Origin: Hydrogenophaga sp.
GTDB lineage: Bacteria > Pseudomonadota > Gammaproteobacteria > Burkholderiales > Burkholderiaceae_C
Assembly (NCBI GenBank): GCA_018993155.1
Contig: JAGKSX010000017.1
Span: forward strand, 1-64,000
Direction of reading: 5' to 3'
DNA length: 64,000 nucleotides
In this document: positions 1 to 8,003 of the stretch, piece after piece
Layout: each line of letters opens with the position of its first letter
Position numbering within the stretch: position 1 is the stretch's first letter
Translations under genes and position numbers: made by a program
Notes under the pieces: generated by a model
What the model saw: the letters and a program-made list of their open reading frames with translations, nothing else
Told to the model about the DNA's origin: nothing
Databases searched by the model: none

Positions 1-542
1 GTGCGCGGGCGGGTGCCCGCCGTGAAGCAGATCAACTGGCCATTGGCCGCCGCCATGCCCGTCGGGAAAACCTCGAACCGCTGATCCACCTGCGTGACTT
101 GGCCGAAGCGGTTGATCACGATGAATTCGGGGTTGGTGCTGTTGCCTTTTCGAACCGTGACGTTGGGGGTCAAGGACACCTCCTGCGTGGCGGCTTCCGC
201 GTTATTCATGGTGTTGTTGCCGTCCAGGTCGGCGAACACCCGCCAGCCGCAGCTCCAGTCCTGGTTGTTCGCCAGGGCGAGGCCGCAACCCGTGGTGCGG
301 CGGATGACCATGGGTGTTCCCATCCGGATGGCCTCTTCGCGGGCGAGGGTCACGGAAGAGGTGAACGTTTCCCGCACCGAGTCCACCCGGAATCGGCGAA
401 ACATGTCAGTGAAGCTGGGTGCTGCAAGGCCCGCCAGAATGGCGACGAGCGCGACCACGACCATCAACTCGATGATCGTGAAGCCGCGTTCTGCCCACAG
501 GGGGACAGGCGTGGCTCTCTGGGGCGCCGCAGCAATGTACAT
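1..542 (-). CDS. GspH/FimT-type pseudopilin (3' end outside window)
   Basis: Partial gene; at least 180 residues are visible and the stop lies beyond base 1. The N-terminus is a class III prepilin leader: 20 residues ending in Gly20, then Phe21, with the conserved Glu25 (+5), followed by a hydrophobic helix (VVVALVAILAGLAAPSF). The prepilin peptidase is expected to cut between Gly20 and Phe21. The rest, with a pair of cysteines and a DLDGN segment, fits the GspH/FimT family of minor pilins of type IV pili or type II secretion. The start ATG at 542 is the only in-frame start after a stop codon 4 codons upstream. No strong ribosome binding site is visible. More minor pilin genes may follow outside the window. 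Confidence 0.9.
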   Translation of the reverse strand, partial: MYIAAAPQRATPVPLWAERGFTIIELMVVVALVAILAGLAAPSFTDMFRRFRVDSVRETFTSSVTLAREEAIRMGTPMVIRRTTGCGLALANNQDWSCGWRVFADLDGNNTMNNAEAATQEVSLTPNVTVRKGNSTNPEFIVINRFGQVTQVDQRFEVFPTGMAAANGQLICFTAGTRPR

Positions 543-651
543 ATGCTTACTCTATCGATGGAAGTCGCAGAGTCCGGGCTGGGCCGACCGGGCTAGTGAA
601 TGGCCCGACGGGCGGAACGGGGGTATTTCTGACCCGTGAGATCGGGCACTT

Positions 652-1101
652 TCAGCGCCGGACTTCGTCCACCAAGGCCCTGAATTCGTCGATGTCTTCA
701 AAGCTCCGGTACACGCTGGCGAACCGGATGTAGGCCACTTTGTCGAGCTTCTTCAGTTCCCGCATCACCATCTCGCCCAGCCGGGCGGCGGGCACTTCCC
801 GGGCACCCAGGTTCAGCAGCTTTTCCTCGATGCGCTCAATGGCCGCGTCGACCTGCTCGGTGCTGACGGGCCGCTTGCGCAGGGCCAGCGCGAACGAAGC
901 CCGCAGCTTGGCCGGCACGTAGTCCACCCGGCGGCCATCCTTCTTCACGACAGCCGGGAAGCTCACTTCCGGCCGTTCGTAGGTGGTGAACCGCTTCTCG
1001 CAGTGGCCACACTGGCGGCGGCGGCGGATGAAGTCCGCGTCTTCCGAGACGCGGGTTTCGACCACCTGGGTTTCAAGATGGCCGCAGAACGGGCATTTCA
1101 T
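652..1101 (-). CDS. nrdR: Transcriptional repressor NrdR
   Basis: NrdR is the ATP/dATP-sensing repressor of ribonucleotide reductase genes. The 149-residue length is typical. An N-terminal zinc ribbon with Cys3, Cys6, Cys31 and Cys34 (CPFC and CGHC) is followed by an ATP-cone domain from about residue 49. It lies 34 nt downstream of glyA on the same strand, an order common in proteobacteria, so the two are probably cotranscribed. Identification is secure from the motifs and length. Confidence 0.97.
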   Translation of the reverse strand: MKCPFCGHLETQVVETRVSEDADFIRRRRQCGHCEKRFTTYERPEVSFPAVVKKDGRRVDYVPAKLRASFALALRKRPVSTEQVDAAIERIEEKLLNLGAREVPAARLGEMVMRELKKLDKVAYIRFASVYRSFEDIDEFRALVDEVRR

Positions 1102-1135
1102 GCGGAGGGCACTCCCGTTGTACGGCCTGGGAACA

Positions 1136-2380
1136 TCACTTGTAGACCGGGAAGCGGGCGGTCAGGGCATTGACCTTGGCGCGCACGGCGTCGATGTTGG
1201 CCGGGTCGCGTGGATTGTCGAGCACGTCGGCAATCAGGTTGGCGGTCAGCCGCGCTTCATCGTCCTTGAAGCCCCGAGTGGTCATCGCCGGCGTGCCGAT
1301 GCGCACGCCGCTGGTGACCATGGGCTTTTCCGGGTCGTTGGGGATGGCGTTCTTGTTGATCGTCATGTGCGCGCTGCCCAGCACCGCTTCGGCTTCTTTG
1401 CCGGTGATGCCCTTGGCGCGCAGATCGACCAGCATCACGTGGCTCTCGGTGCGGCCGCTGACGATGCGCAGGCCGCGCGAAGTCAGCGTTTCCGCAACGA
1501 TGCTGGCATTTGTCAGCACTTGCTGCTGGTAAGCGGTGAATTCGGGTGAAAGCGCTTCCTTGAAAGCAACGGCCTTGGCCGCGATCACGTGCATCAGCGG
1601 GCCACCCTGCAGGCCTGGGAAGATCGCGCTGTTGAGGGCCTTTTCGTGTTGGGCCTTCATCAGGATGATGCCGCCACGAGGACCGCGCAGGCTCTTGTGG
1701 GTGGTGGAGGTCACCACGTCGGCATGAGGCACCGGGTTGGGGTAGACGCCGGCGGCGATCAGGCCAGCGTAGTGGGCCATGTCCACCATGAAGATGGCAC
1801 CGACGTCCTTGGCCACCTTGGCGAATCGCTCGAAGTCGATGCGCAGGCTGTACGCCGAGGCGCCCGCGATGATCAGCTTGGGCTTGGTCTCGTGCGCCTT
1901 GCGCTCCATGGCGTCGTAGTCGATCTCTTCCTTGTCGTTGAGACCGTAGGAAACCACATTGAACCACTTGCCGCTCATGTTGAGCGCCATGCCGTGGGTG
2001 AGGTGGCCGCCTTCGGCCAGGCTCATGCCCATGATGGTATCGCCGGGCTTGAGGAAGGCCAGGAAGACGGCTTCATTGGCGGAGGCGCCGCAGTGCGGCT
2101 GCACGTTGGCGGCTTCGGCGCCGAAAAGCTGCTTGACGCGGTCGAGCGCGAGCTGCTCGGCCACGTCCACGTACTCGCAGCCACCGTAGTAGCGCTTGCC
2201 GGGATAGCCTTCGGCGTACTTGTTGGTGAGCTGCGTGCCTTGTGCGGCCATCACGGCCGGCGAGGCGTAGTTCTCGCTGGCGATCAGCTCGATGTGGTGT
2301 TCCTGGCGGGCGTTCTCGGCCTGGATGGCGGCAAACAGCTCGGGGTCGGTTTGCTGGATGAGGATGTTGCGGTCGTACAT
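1136..2380 (-). CDS. glyA: Serine hydroxymethyltransferase
   Basis: PLP enzyme that interconverts serine plus tetrahydrofolate with glycine plus 5,10-methylene-tetrahydrofolate; the main source of one-carbon units, cytoplasmic. The length of 414 residues is standard. The PLP-binding lysine is Lys229 in [23 protein letters not shown] near residues 31-40 and [13 protein letters not shown] near 55-67 are family signatures. A purine-rich GAAGGAC precedes the ATG. The 242 nt upstream, back to the transglycosylase gene, are noncoding leader; I recognise no known riboswitch there. Confidence 0.98.
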   Translation of the reverse strand: MYDRNILIQQTDPELFAAIQAENARQEHHIELIASENYASPAVMAAQGTQLTNKYAEGYPGKRYYGGCEYVDVAEQLALDRVKQLFGAEAANVQPHCGASANEAVFLAFLKPGDTIMGMSLAEGGHLTHGMALNMSGKWFNVVSYGLNDKEEIDYDAMERKAHETKPKLIIAGASAYSLRIDFERFAKVAKDVGAIFMVDMAHYAGLIAAGVYPNPVPHADVVTSTTHKSLRGPRGGIILMKAQHEKALNSAIFPGLQGGPLMHVIAAKAVAFKEALSPEFTAYQQQVLTNASIVAETLTSRGLRIVSGRTESHVMLVDLRAKGITGKEAEAVLGSAHMTINKNAIPNDPEKPMVTSGVRIGTPAMTTRGFKDDEARLTANLIADVLDNPRDPANIDAVRAKVNALTARFPVYK

Positions 2381-2622
2381 GGCAGTCCTTCAAGACGTGG
2401 AACCTTGCGCGGTGACAAGGGCTGCCCAGGCGAACGGCTGAACACCCGCACCCCTTGAGGCCGGGCGGCACGCTTCCCAGTGGTTGTCCCTGAAGACGAT
2501 CACAGATCGGGCAGGGGGGCCACGTCAGCGGCAGCCGCCGACAGAGATGTGTCGGGGTGCGCGCCTATCGCCAGTTGCGTACCCGGCTAGTTTAGCCGAG
2601 GCCGAGAGGCCGGTTGGCGAGG

Positions 2623-3519
2623 TCAGGAACGGGTGAGCGGCGCGCCAGGGGGAAGGGCGTTCGGCGCGGCCGGGCCCTCGGCCTCGATTTCGGCTGCCGG
2701 GGCGGCCACCGGGGCCGGGGCAGCGGGGGCCACCACCGTGGTCGGGCGCGCTTGCGGCACATAGCGCTGCATCGGCTTGCCCAGCGCCACGCTCTGGATG
2801 CGCATGTGTTCGGCCATCACCTTGTCGATGTACCAGTTGCCGTCCGTGGTCACCGCGCCGACGTACAGGCGCAAACCACCCTCGACCGAGCCGGCGCGCT
2901 TGACCGCGTCCTGCAGCACGCGCGCGCCCACACGAAGGTTGGACACCGGATCGAACGCGGCCAGCTGCCCGCCGAAGTCGTTGTACTTGTCGGTATGAAC
3001 GCGGGTCAGCACCTGCATTAGGCCCTGCGCGCCCACCGGGCTCTGCGCAAACGGGTTGAAGCGGGACTCGATCGCCATCACGGCCAGGATGAGCGTGGGA
3101 TCGAGTTTGGCTTTCTCGCCGACCTCGAAGGCCTCCGCCACCAGCGCGCTCAGGGGCTCAGGCGCCACGCGGTACTTGCGGCTGAGCCAATAGGTCACAT
3201 TGGCCTGCTGCTTGGGCAGATCGCCGGGTTGAGCGGCGGTCACGCGGTCGACCGCGCTGGGCTCGGCGGCGTACACCGCATCCACGCTGGCAGCTTCCTG
3301 GCGTTCCAGCAGCCAGCCCAGCAATTGCTCCTCGGCGCTGGCACGCAGGTCGGCGCGAGCACTCAGGGTGATCAGTGCCACGGCCGCCAGGGTGCCCAGC
3401 AGGGCCAGGCTGTTGTGGGTGATGTCGAAGAAGCCCTGGTAGGCGTCGCCAACAGCGGTTTTGAAGGATGCCACGGCACCTGAGGTGCTCTTGGGTGGCG
3501 TTGCGTCTTGCGCGGTCAT
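2623..3519 (-). CDS. Membrane-anchored lytic transglycosylase (SLT domain)
   Basis: Predicted murein lytic transglycosylase that cleaves the glycan strand of peptidoglycan. With the start chosen here the protein has 298 residues: a short cytoplasmic N-terminus, one membrane segment (about 36-54), a linker, and an SLT domain with catalytic Glu151 in AIESRFNPFAQSPVGAQGLMQ. The C-terminus is Ala/Pro-rich. The ATG at 3519 was preferred over one 63 nt upstream because AAAGGAG lies 7 nt before it. A sigma-70-type promoter is visible further upstream (3669-3697). The exact subfamily is not assigned. Confidence 0.88.
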   Translation of the reverse strand: MTAQDATPPKSTSGAVASFKTAVGDAYQGFFDITHNSLALLGTLAAVALITLSARADLRASAEEQLLGWLLERQEAASVDAVYAAEPSAVDRVTAAQPGDLPKQQANVTYWLSRKYRVAPEPLSALVAEAFEVGEKAKLDPTLILAVMAIESRFNPFAQSPVGAQGLMQVLTRVHTDKYNDFGGQLAAFDPVSNLRVGARVLQDAVKRAGSVEGGLRLYVGAVTTDGNWYIDKVMAEHMRIQSVALGKPMQRYVPQARPTTVVAPAAPAPVAAPAAEIEAEGPAAPNALPPGAPLTRS

Positions 3520-3668
3520 GTCATCGCTCCTTTCTGCGCCGGTCTCGCTCGTGGGAGCTGGGCCGACTGGATTGGTCGCCATCGACGGCCCGACCCAGAG
3601 GGTGGAGCGGTCGAGTTAGCCTGGGTGGCAGCGGTTCGGGTTTACCCTTCGGTGGGCAAAGCTGGCGC

Positions 3669-3697
3669 ATCCTATGGGCTTATTAATATCGAGTCAA
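3669..3697 (-). promoter_or_regulatory. Candidate sigma-70 promoter for the transglycosylase
   Basis: Read on the minus strand: -35 TTGACT (3692-3697), a 17-nt spacer and -10 TAGGAT (3669-3674). It sits in the AT-rich island upstream of the transglycosylase start and would give a leader of about 140 nt. Confidence 0.5.
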
Positions 3698-4110
3698 TGT
3701 TTATGAATCGTTTTAAGCCTACTTTTGGATATAAACAAGTGTGAGCAAACGTAAGCAAAAGGGCTTTGCTAGCGGAAAGCCTTGAGCCTGCAAGGCCCGC
3801 GGATGGCTGTCGGTTCGATGACCGTTTGTCGGGCAGTGACCACCTTTCATGTTCCAAAACGTGATTTTGGGGTCGTCAAATGGTCGTTTCAGGCGCGATT
3901 GAAAATCTGCATGAAGAACAGGTCATGCGGCCTTGATCCGGGGCGGCAAGGGGAGTAACCTGCAGTGGCCTGTCTGAAGACTGGCATCAGCTGACGACGC
4001 GGCGAACCGCAAGTCAGTTTCCAACGGGAGCAATCTGTTGCTTCCAGGCTGGAGAGACATCCAACTCCCTCCGCCAAAACCGACGGCATGAGCATCTAGC
4101 CCGCCGTCAA

Positions 4111-4142
4111 CCCCGGCAGGCCCTGCTTGCCGGGGTTTCTTG
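4111..4142 (+). terminator. Rho-independent terminator without an upstream gene
   Basis: CCCCGGCA (4111-4118) pairs with TGCCGGGG (4128-4135) and is followed by TTTCTTGTTT. No coding sequence precedes it on the plus strand, so it probably ends a small RNA or attenuates a leader of the DUF748 gene. Confidence 0.7.
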
Positions 4143-4228
4143 TTTCTGGGGGACTCTATATAGGTGTGCGCTGCCGCACCCCCTCAGTTCGACGACACTC
4201 GTGGATCCGTTGGCAAGCGAACGCACGA

Positions 4229-7200
4229 ATGAACAGCTTTTTTTCCCAGTGGTCTCAAGGTCGGTGGGCTCGGCGCCTGATGCTGGGCCTGCTGGGGCTC
4301 CTTCTGCTCTGGCTGGTGACCTGGCTGGGCATGCCGCCCTTGCTGAAATGGCAATTGGCCAAGCAGGCCTCGGCCGCGCTGGGACGCCAGGTGACGGTGG
4401 AACAAGTTGATTTCCGGCCGTGGTCCCTGGAAGTGGCCATCGAGGGCTTGCGCGTGGCCGACGCCACAGGCGAGGGCGAGCAGTTCACGCTGGATCGCCT
4501 CTACGCCAACGCCGAACTGCAGTCGCTGTTTCGGCTCGCGCCAGTGCTCGACGCCCTCGTGCTGGAGCATCCCAAGCTGAAGCTGCGCCACCTGGGCGAA
4601 GGCCGGTACGACGTGGACGACGTGCTGCAGCGCTTGCGCCCGAAAGACGATGAGCCCCCGTCCGACCCAGCGCAGTTCGCCCTGTTCAACATCAACCTGT
4701 CGGGGGGGGAACTGACTTTCCTCGACGACAGCGTGGGCGTCACGCACCAGCTGAGCGGCTTGTCGGTGGGCGTGCCCTTCCTGAGCAACCTGCCGTCCCG
4801 ACGGGATGTGGTGACCCAGCCCAAGCTGGCTTTCGTGCTCAATGGGAGCGCTTTCGATTCGAGCGCCAGCACCACGCCGTTTGCCCAGACCCGGGACACC
4901 GATGCCAGCGTGGACATTCCCACCCTGGATCTCGCGCCTTACCTGCCCTACTGGCCGGCGACTTGGCCCGTCAAGCCCGAAGCCGGCGTGCTCCAACTCG
5001 CGCTCAAGCTGGCGTTCGAACAGCAGGACGCGCCGCGCCTCTCCCTCTCTGGCACGGCGGCCCTTTCGGATCTGCGGGTGGTCGAGCGGACAGGACCGTC
5101 CACCACGGCCGAACTGCTGGCCTGGGAACGCCTGGGCGTGACACTCAATCGCGTGGAGCCGCTGGCGGGGCAGGTGGATCTGGCCGCCATCGACTGGAAG
5201 TCGCCCACGGTGTCGATCTCGCGCGACGCGGCTGGGCTGCTCAACTTGCAACGTGTGGCGCAATCCTGGGCCGACCAGTCCAGAAATGCCGCGTCTCCTC
5301 CCACCCCTGCGCCCGCTTCGCCGTGGAAAGTGAGCGTGGCGCGCCTGAACCTGGACGGCGGGACCGTGCGATGGCGCGATGCCGGCACCCGGCCGGCCGC
5401 CCAACTGGCGCTGGAGGCCTTGAGCGTGCAGGCCCAGGCGCTGAGTTGGCCGATGCAGGCGCCGGTGCCCTTCGAGGTGTCCGCGCGCCTGGGCCAGACG
5501 CCGCTGTCGCTCAAGGGCACGGCCACCGACGCCGAGGCCAACGCGCGGGTCTCGTTGGGCGAACTGCCCTTGTCGACGTTCGCGCCGTACGCCGCCGGCG
5601 TGCTGACGCACGAACTCGACGGGCAGCTCGCCGCCGACTTCGATGTGGCCTGGCGGGCGGCCAAGGCCGATCAGCCCATGGGACTCCTGCTCAGCGCATC
5701 GCGGCTCGAGCTGAGCGAGGTGCGCCTGGGGACGGCCCGCCAGCCACAGGCCAGCCTGCGCCGCCTCCAGGTGCAGGACGCGCGCGTGGATCTGGCCCGC
5801 AGCACCGTGGCCGTGGGCAAGGTCGTGCTTGATCGGCCACAGGTGCGCGCGCAGCGCGACAAGGCGGGGCGTTGGATGGGGGACGGCTGGATGAAGGCAT
5901 CGGATGCGCCCGCTGCAGCAGCACCCCCGTCGAAACCGGCCGAGCCTTCCCCGTGGCAGCTGACGCTGGCCGACGTGCAGATCGATGCGGGCACCGTCGC
6001 GCTCGAAGACCTCGCGCTGGCGCGCCCGGTCAGGCTCGACCTCAGTCAGATCAAGATGCAGGTCAAGAACCTGCAGCCCATGGCCCGCAGCCAGCCCGAC
6101 ATGCCGGTCTCGCTGCAGCTGCGCATGGGTGCGGCGCGAGGCAACCGCGCCGAGCCTGGCCGGCTCGCCCTCGACGGCTCGCTGCGCCTGCCCGGCAAGG
6201 GCGAGCGCGACGCCGAGAGCCTGCGCACCCAGCTGAAGGTGCAAGCGGACAAGCTGCCGCTGCATGCCCTGGAGCCTTATTTCGGCGACCGCCTGAACCT
6301 GGACCTGCTGCGCGCGGACACCAGCTACCGTGGCACGGTCGAGGCGGCATTGCCCCCGGCGGGTTTGCGGTTGACGGTCGCCGGCAACGTGGGGCTGGAC
6401 GATTTCGCCGCCAACACGCTGTCGCCCGCCGAAGAGCTGTTGGCTTGGAAGTCCCTGCAGGTGCGGGGTCTGCGGCTTGCCATGGCGCCTGGCCAGGTCA
6501 CCCGGGTGGCGGTGCAGGAGACTGTGCTCAGCGACTACTTTGCCCGCGTGATCATCGACGAGGCGGGGCGCATCAACCTGCAAGGCCTCGTGAAGCACGA
6601 TGAGGCAGCGCCCGCGCCCCCGGGCGCCGCCGCCCCGGCGGCCACCGCTCCGCCACCGCCGCCTCCTGCCAACGCGAGCGCCGTGCCCGACCCGGACATC
6701 CGTTTCGGACCGATCAGCCTGGTCAATGGCCGTGTGTTGTTCTCCGACCGTTTCATCAAGCCCAACTATTCCGCCAACCTCAGTGAACTCACCGGCAGCC
6801 TGAGCGCTTTCGCCAGCGTGCCGCCGGGCGGCGCGCCACAGATGGCCGACCTGACATTGCGCGGGCGCGCCGAGGGCACGGCGGCGCTGGAGATCGACGG
6901 CAAGCTCAACCCGCTGGCCCAGCCGCTGGCACTCGACATCCGCGCACTGGTGCGCAATCTGGAGTTGCCGCCGCTCTCGCCTTACACCGTGAAGTACGCC
7001 GGTTATGGCATCGAGCGCGGCAAGCTCAGCATGGACGTGGCCTACAAGATCGAGCCCAACGGCCAGCTGACGGCCAGCAACCAGATCATCCTCAACCAGC
7101 TCAGTTTCGGCGACCGCGTGGCCGGGAGCGAGGCGCCCAACCTGCCGGTGAAGCTGGCCGTGGCCTTGCTGGCCGACCGCAACGGGGTGATCGACATCAA

Positions 7201-7891
7201 CCTGCCGGTCAGCGGCTCGCTCAACGACCCGCAGTTCAAGCTGGCGCCCCTCATCTTCCGGCTTATCTTCAACCTGATCGGCAAGGCCATCACCTCACCG
7301 TTCTCCCTGATCGCCGGGGCCTTCGGCGGGGGCGGGGAGGAAATGAGCCAGGTGGTCTTCACACCGGGCAGCAAGGCGCTGGACGGTGAGGCCCGGCAGC
7401 GGCTGGACGCCGTGGCCAAGGCCTTGGCCGACCGGCCGACCCTGCAGATCACCGTGGTGGGGCATGGCGATCTGGAGGCCGAGCGCAGCGGCTACCAGCG
7501 TGCCCGGCTGGACGAGCGCGTGCTGGCCGAGAAACGCCGCCAGCTGGCGCGCGATGGCGCGGCCATCAGCGACACGCCTGCGGTGACGCCCGCCGAATAC
7601 CCTGCCTTGCTCAAGGAGGTGTACCGGCGGACCGACATCCCGAAACCCCGCAACCTGGTCGGCCTGGCCAAGGACATCCCGCCGGCTGAGATGGAAGCCC
7701 TGCTGCAGGCGTCCATCCCGGTCACGTCGGATGCCATCCGCGAACTCGCGGTGGCGCGCGGCGTGGTCGTCAAGGACTACCTTGCAGGCCGGCAGTTGCC
7801 GGAAGACCGCATGTTCCTGGGCGCGCCCCAACTGGGCCGCCAGGGTGAGAAGTGGCGCCCGCAGGCCGAACTCAAGCTGGCGCCGCGCTGA
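4229..7891 (+). CDS. Giant AsmA-like DUF748 protein with C-terminal OmpA-like region
   Basis: A 1220-residue envelope protein. One N-terminal membrane anchor (about 16-36) is followed by a very long periplasmic part made of AsmA/DUF748-type repeats. Pro/Ala-rich linkers lie at about 350-370, 560-580 and 790-815. Near the C-terminus (from about 1040) a segment beginning VVFTPGSKALDGEARQRLD and containing a VVGHGD motif resembles an OmpA-like peptidoglycan-associated domain. AsmA-like proteins are linked to outer-membrane lipid and protein homeostasis; the exact role here is inferred. Start: the ATG at 4229 precedes the basic-plus-hydrophobic anchor; an ATG 102 nt upstream would run over the terminator. 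No strong Shine-Dalgarno sequence is visible. Confidence 0.85.
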   Translation: MNSFFSQWSQGRWARRLMLGLLGLLLLWLVTWLGMPPLLKWQLAKQASAALGRQVTVEQVDFRPWSLEVAIEGLRVADATGEGEQFTLDRLYANAELQSLFRLAPVLDALVLEHPKLKLRHLGEGRYDVDDVLQRLRPKDDEPPSDPAQFALFNINLSGGELTFLDDSVGVTHQLSGLSVGVPFLSNLPSRRDVVTQPKLAFVLNGSAFDSSASTTPFAQTRDTDASVDIPTLDLAPYLPYWPATWPVKPEAGVLQLALKLAFEQQDAPRLSLSGTAALSDLRVVERTGPSTTAELLAWERLGVTLNRVEPLAGQVDLAAIDWKSPTVSISRDAAGLLNLQRVAQSWADQSRNAASPPTPAPASPWKVSVARLNLDGGTVRWRDAGTRPAAQLALEALSVQAQALSWPMQAPVPFEVSARLGQTPLSLKGTATDAEANARVSLGELPLSTFAPYAAGVLTHELDGQLAADFDVAWRAAKADQPMGLLLSASRLELSEVRLGTARQPQASLRRLQVQDARVDLARSTVAVGKVVLDRPQVRAQRDKAGRWMGDGWMKASDAPAAAAPPSKPAEPSPWQLTLADVQIDAGTVALEDLALARPVRLDLSQIKMQVKNLQPMARSQPDMPVSLQLRMGAARGNRAEPGRLALDGSLRLPGKGERDAESLRTQLKVQADKLPLHALEPYFGDRLNLDLLRADTSYRGTVEAALPPAGLRLTVAGNVGLDDFAANTLSPAEELLAWKSLQVRGLRLAMAPGQVTRVAVQETVLSDYFARVIIDEAGRINLQGLVKHDEAAPAPPGAAAPAATAPPPPPPANASAVPDPDIRFGPISLVNGRVLFSDRFIKPNYSANLSELTGSLSAFASVPPGGAPQMADLTLRGRAEGTAALEIDGKLNPLAQPLALDIRALVRNLELPPLSPYTVKYAGYGIERGKLSMDVAYKIEPNGQLTASNQIILNQLSFGDRVAGSEAPNLPVKLAVALLADRNGVIDINLPVSGSLNDPQFKLAPLIFRLIFNLIGKAITSPFSLIAGAFGGGGEEMSQVVFTPGSKALDGEARQRLDAVAKALADRPTLQITVVGHGDLEAERSGYQRARLDERVLAEKRRQLARDGAAISDTPAVTPAEYPALLKEVYRRTDIPKPRNLVGLAKDIPPAEMEALLQASIPVTSDAIRELAVARGVVVKDYLAGRQLPEDRMFLGAPQLGRQGEKWRPQAELKLAPR

Positions 7892-8003
7892 GCATCCCGC
7901 GTGCGCGCGCCGGGCAGGGCGGGCACGCGCCAACTGCGGCGACAATACGCCTTGGTCGCGCCGTCGTGGTGCCGACAACCGAATCGATTGAGCCCCCCAC
8001 TTC

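Larger units (their letters stand above)
3520..4228. other. 709-nt intergenic region without a convincing protein gene
   Basis: This long gap separates the transglycosylase (minus) from the DUF748 gene (plus). Its left part is AT-rich and holds a minus-strand promoter. Its right part contains several short hairpins, for example GGGAGCAA pairing with TTGCTTCC near 4025-4044 and GACGGC pairing with GCCGTC near 4082-4108, and ends in a plus-strand Rho-independent terminator at 4111-4142. A terminator with no upstream gene on that strand suggests a small RNA or a terminated leader. No match to a riboswitch, 6S, tmRNA or RNase P consensus was recognised by eye. Confidence 0.6.

Noticed and set aside
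2381..2622. Riboswitch in the glyA leader
   Set aside because: No tandem glycine aptamer, THF or SAM-type core was recognised.
3740..4140. Cobalamin, TPP, c-di-GMP riboswitch or 6S/RNase P RNA in the long gap
   Set aside because: Fragments such as GCCACTG on the minus strand occur, but the ordered consensus elements of these RNAs could not be found by eye; only an unassigned RNA is proposed.
4184..6598. 804-codon open frame on the minus strand opposite the DUF748 gene
   Set aside because: Composition is that of a GC-rich shadow (Arg/His/Gly/Gln-rich, no domain), and the plus-strand protein shows clear membrane anchor and family patterns.
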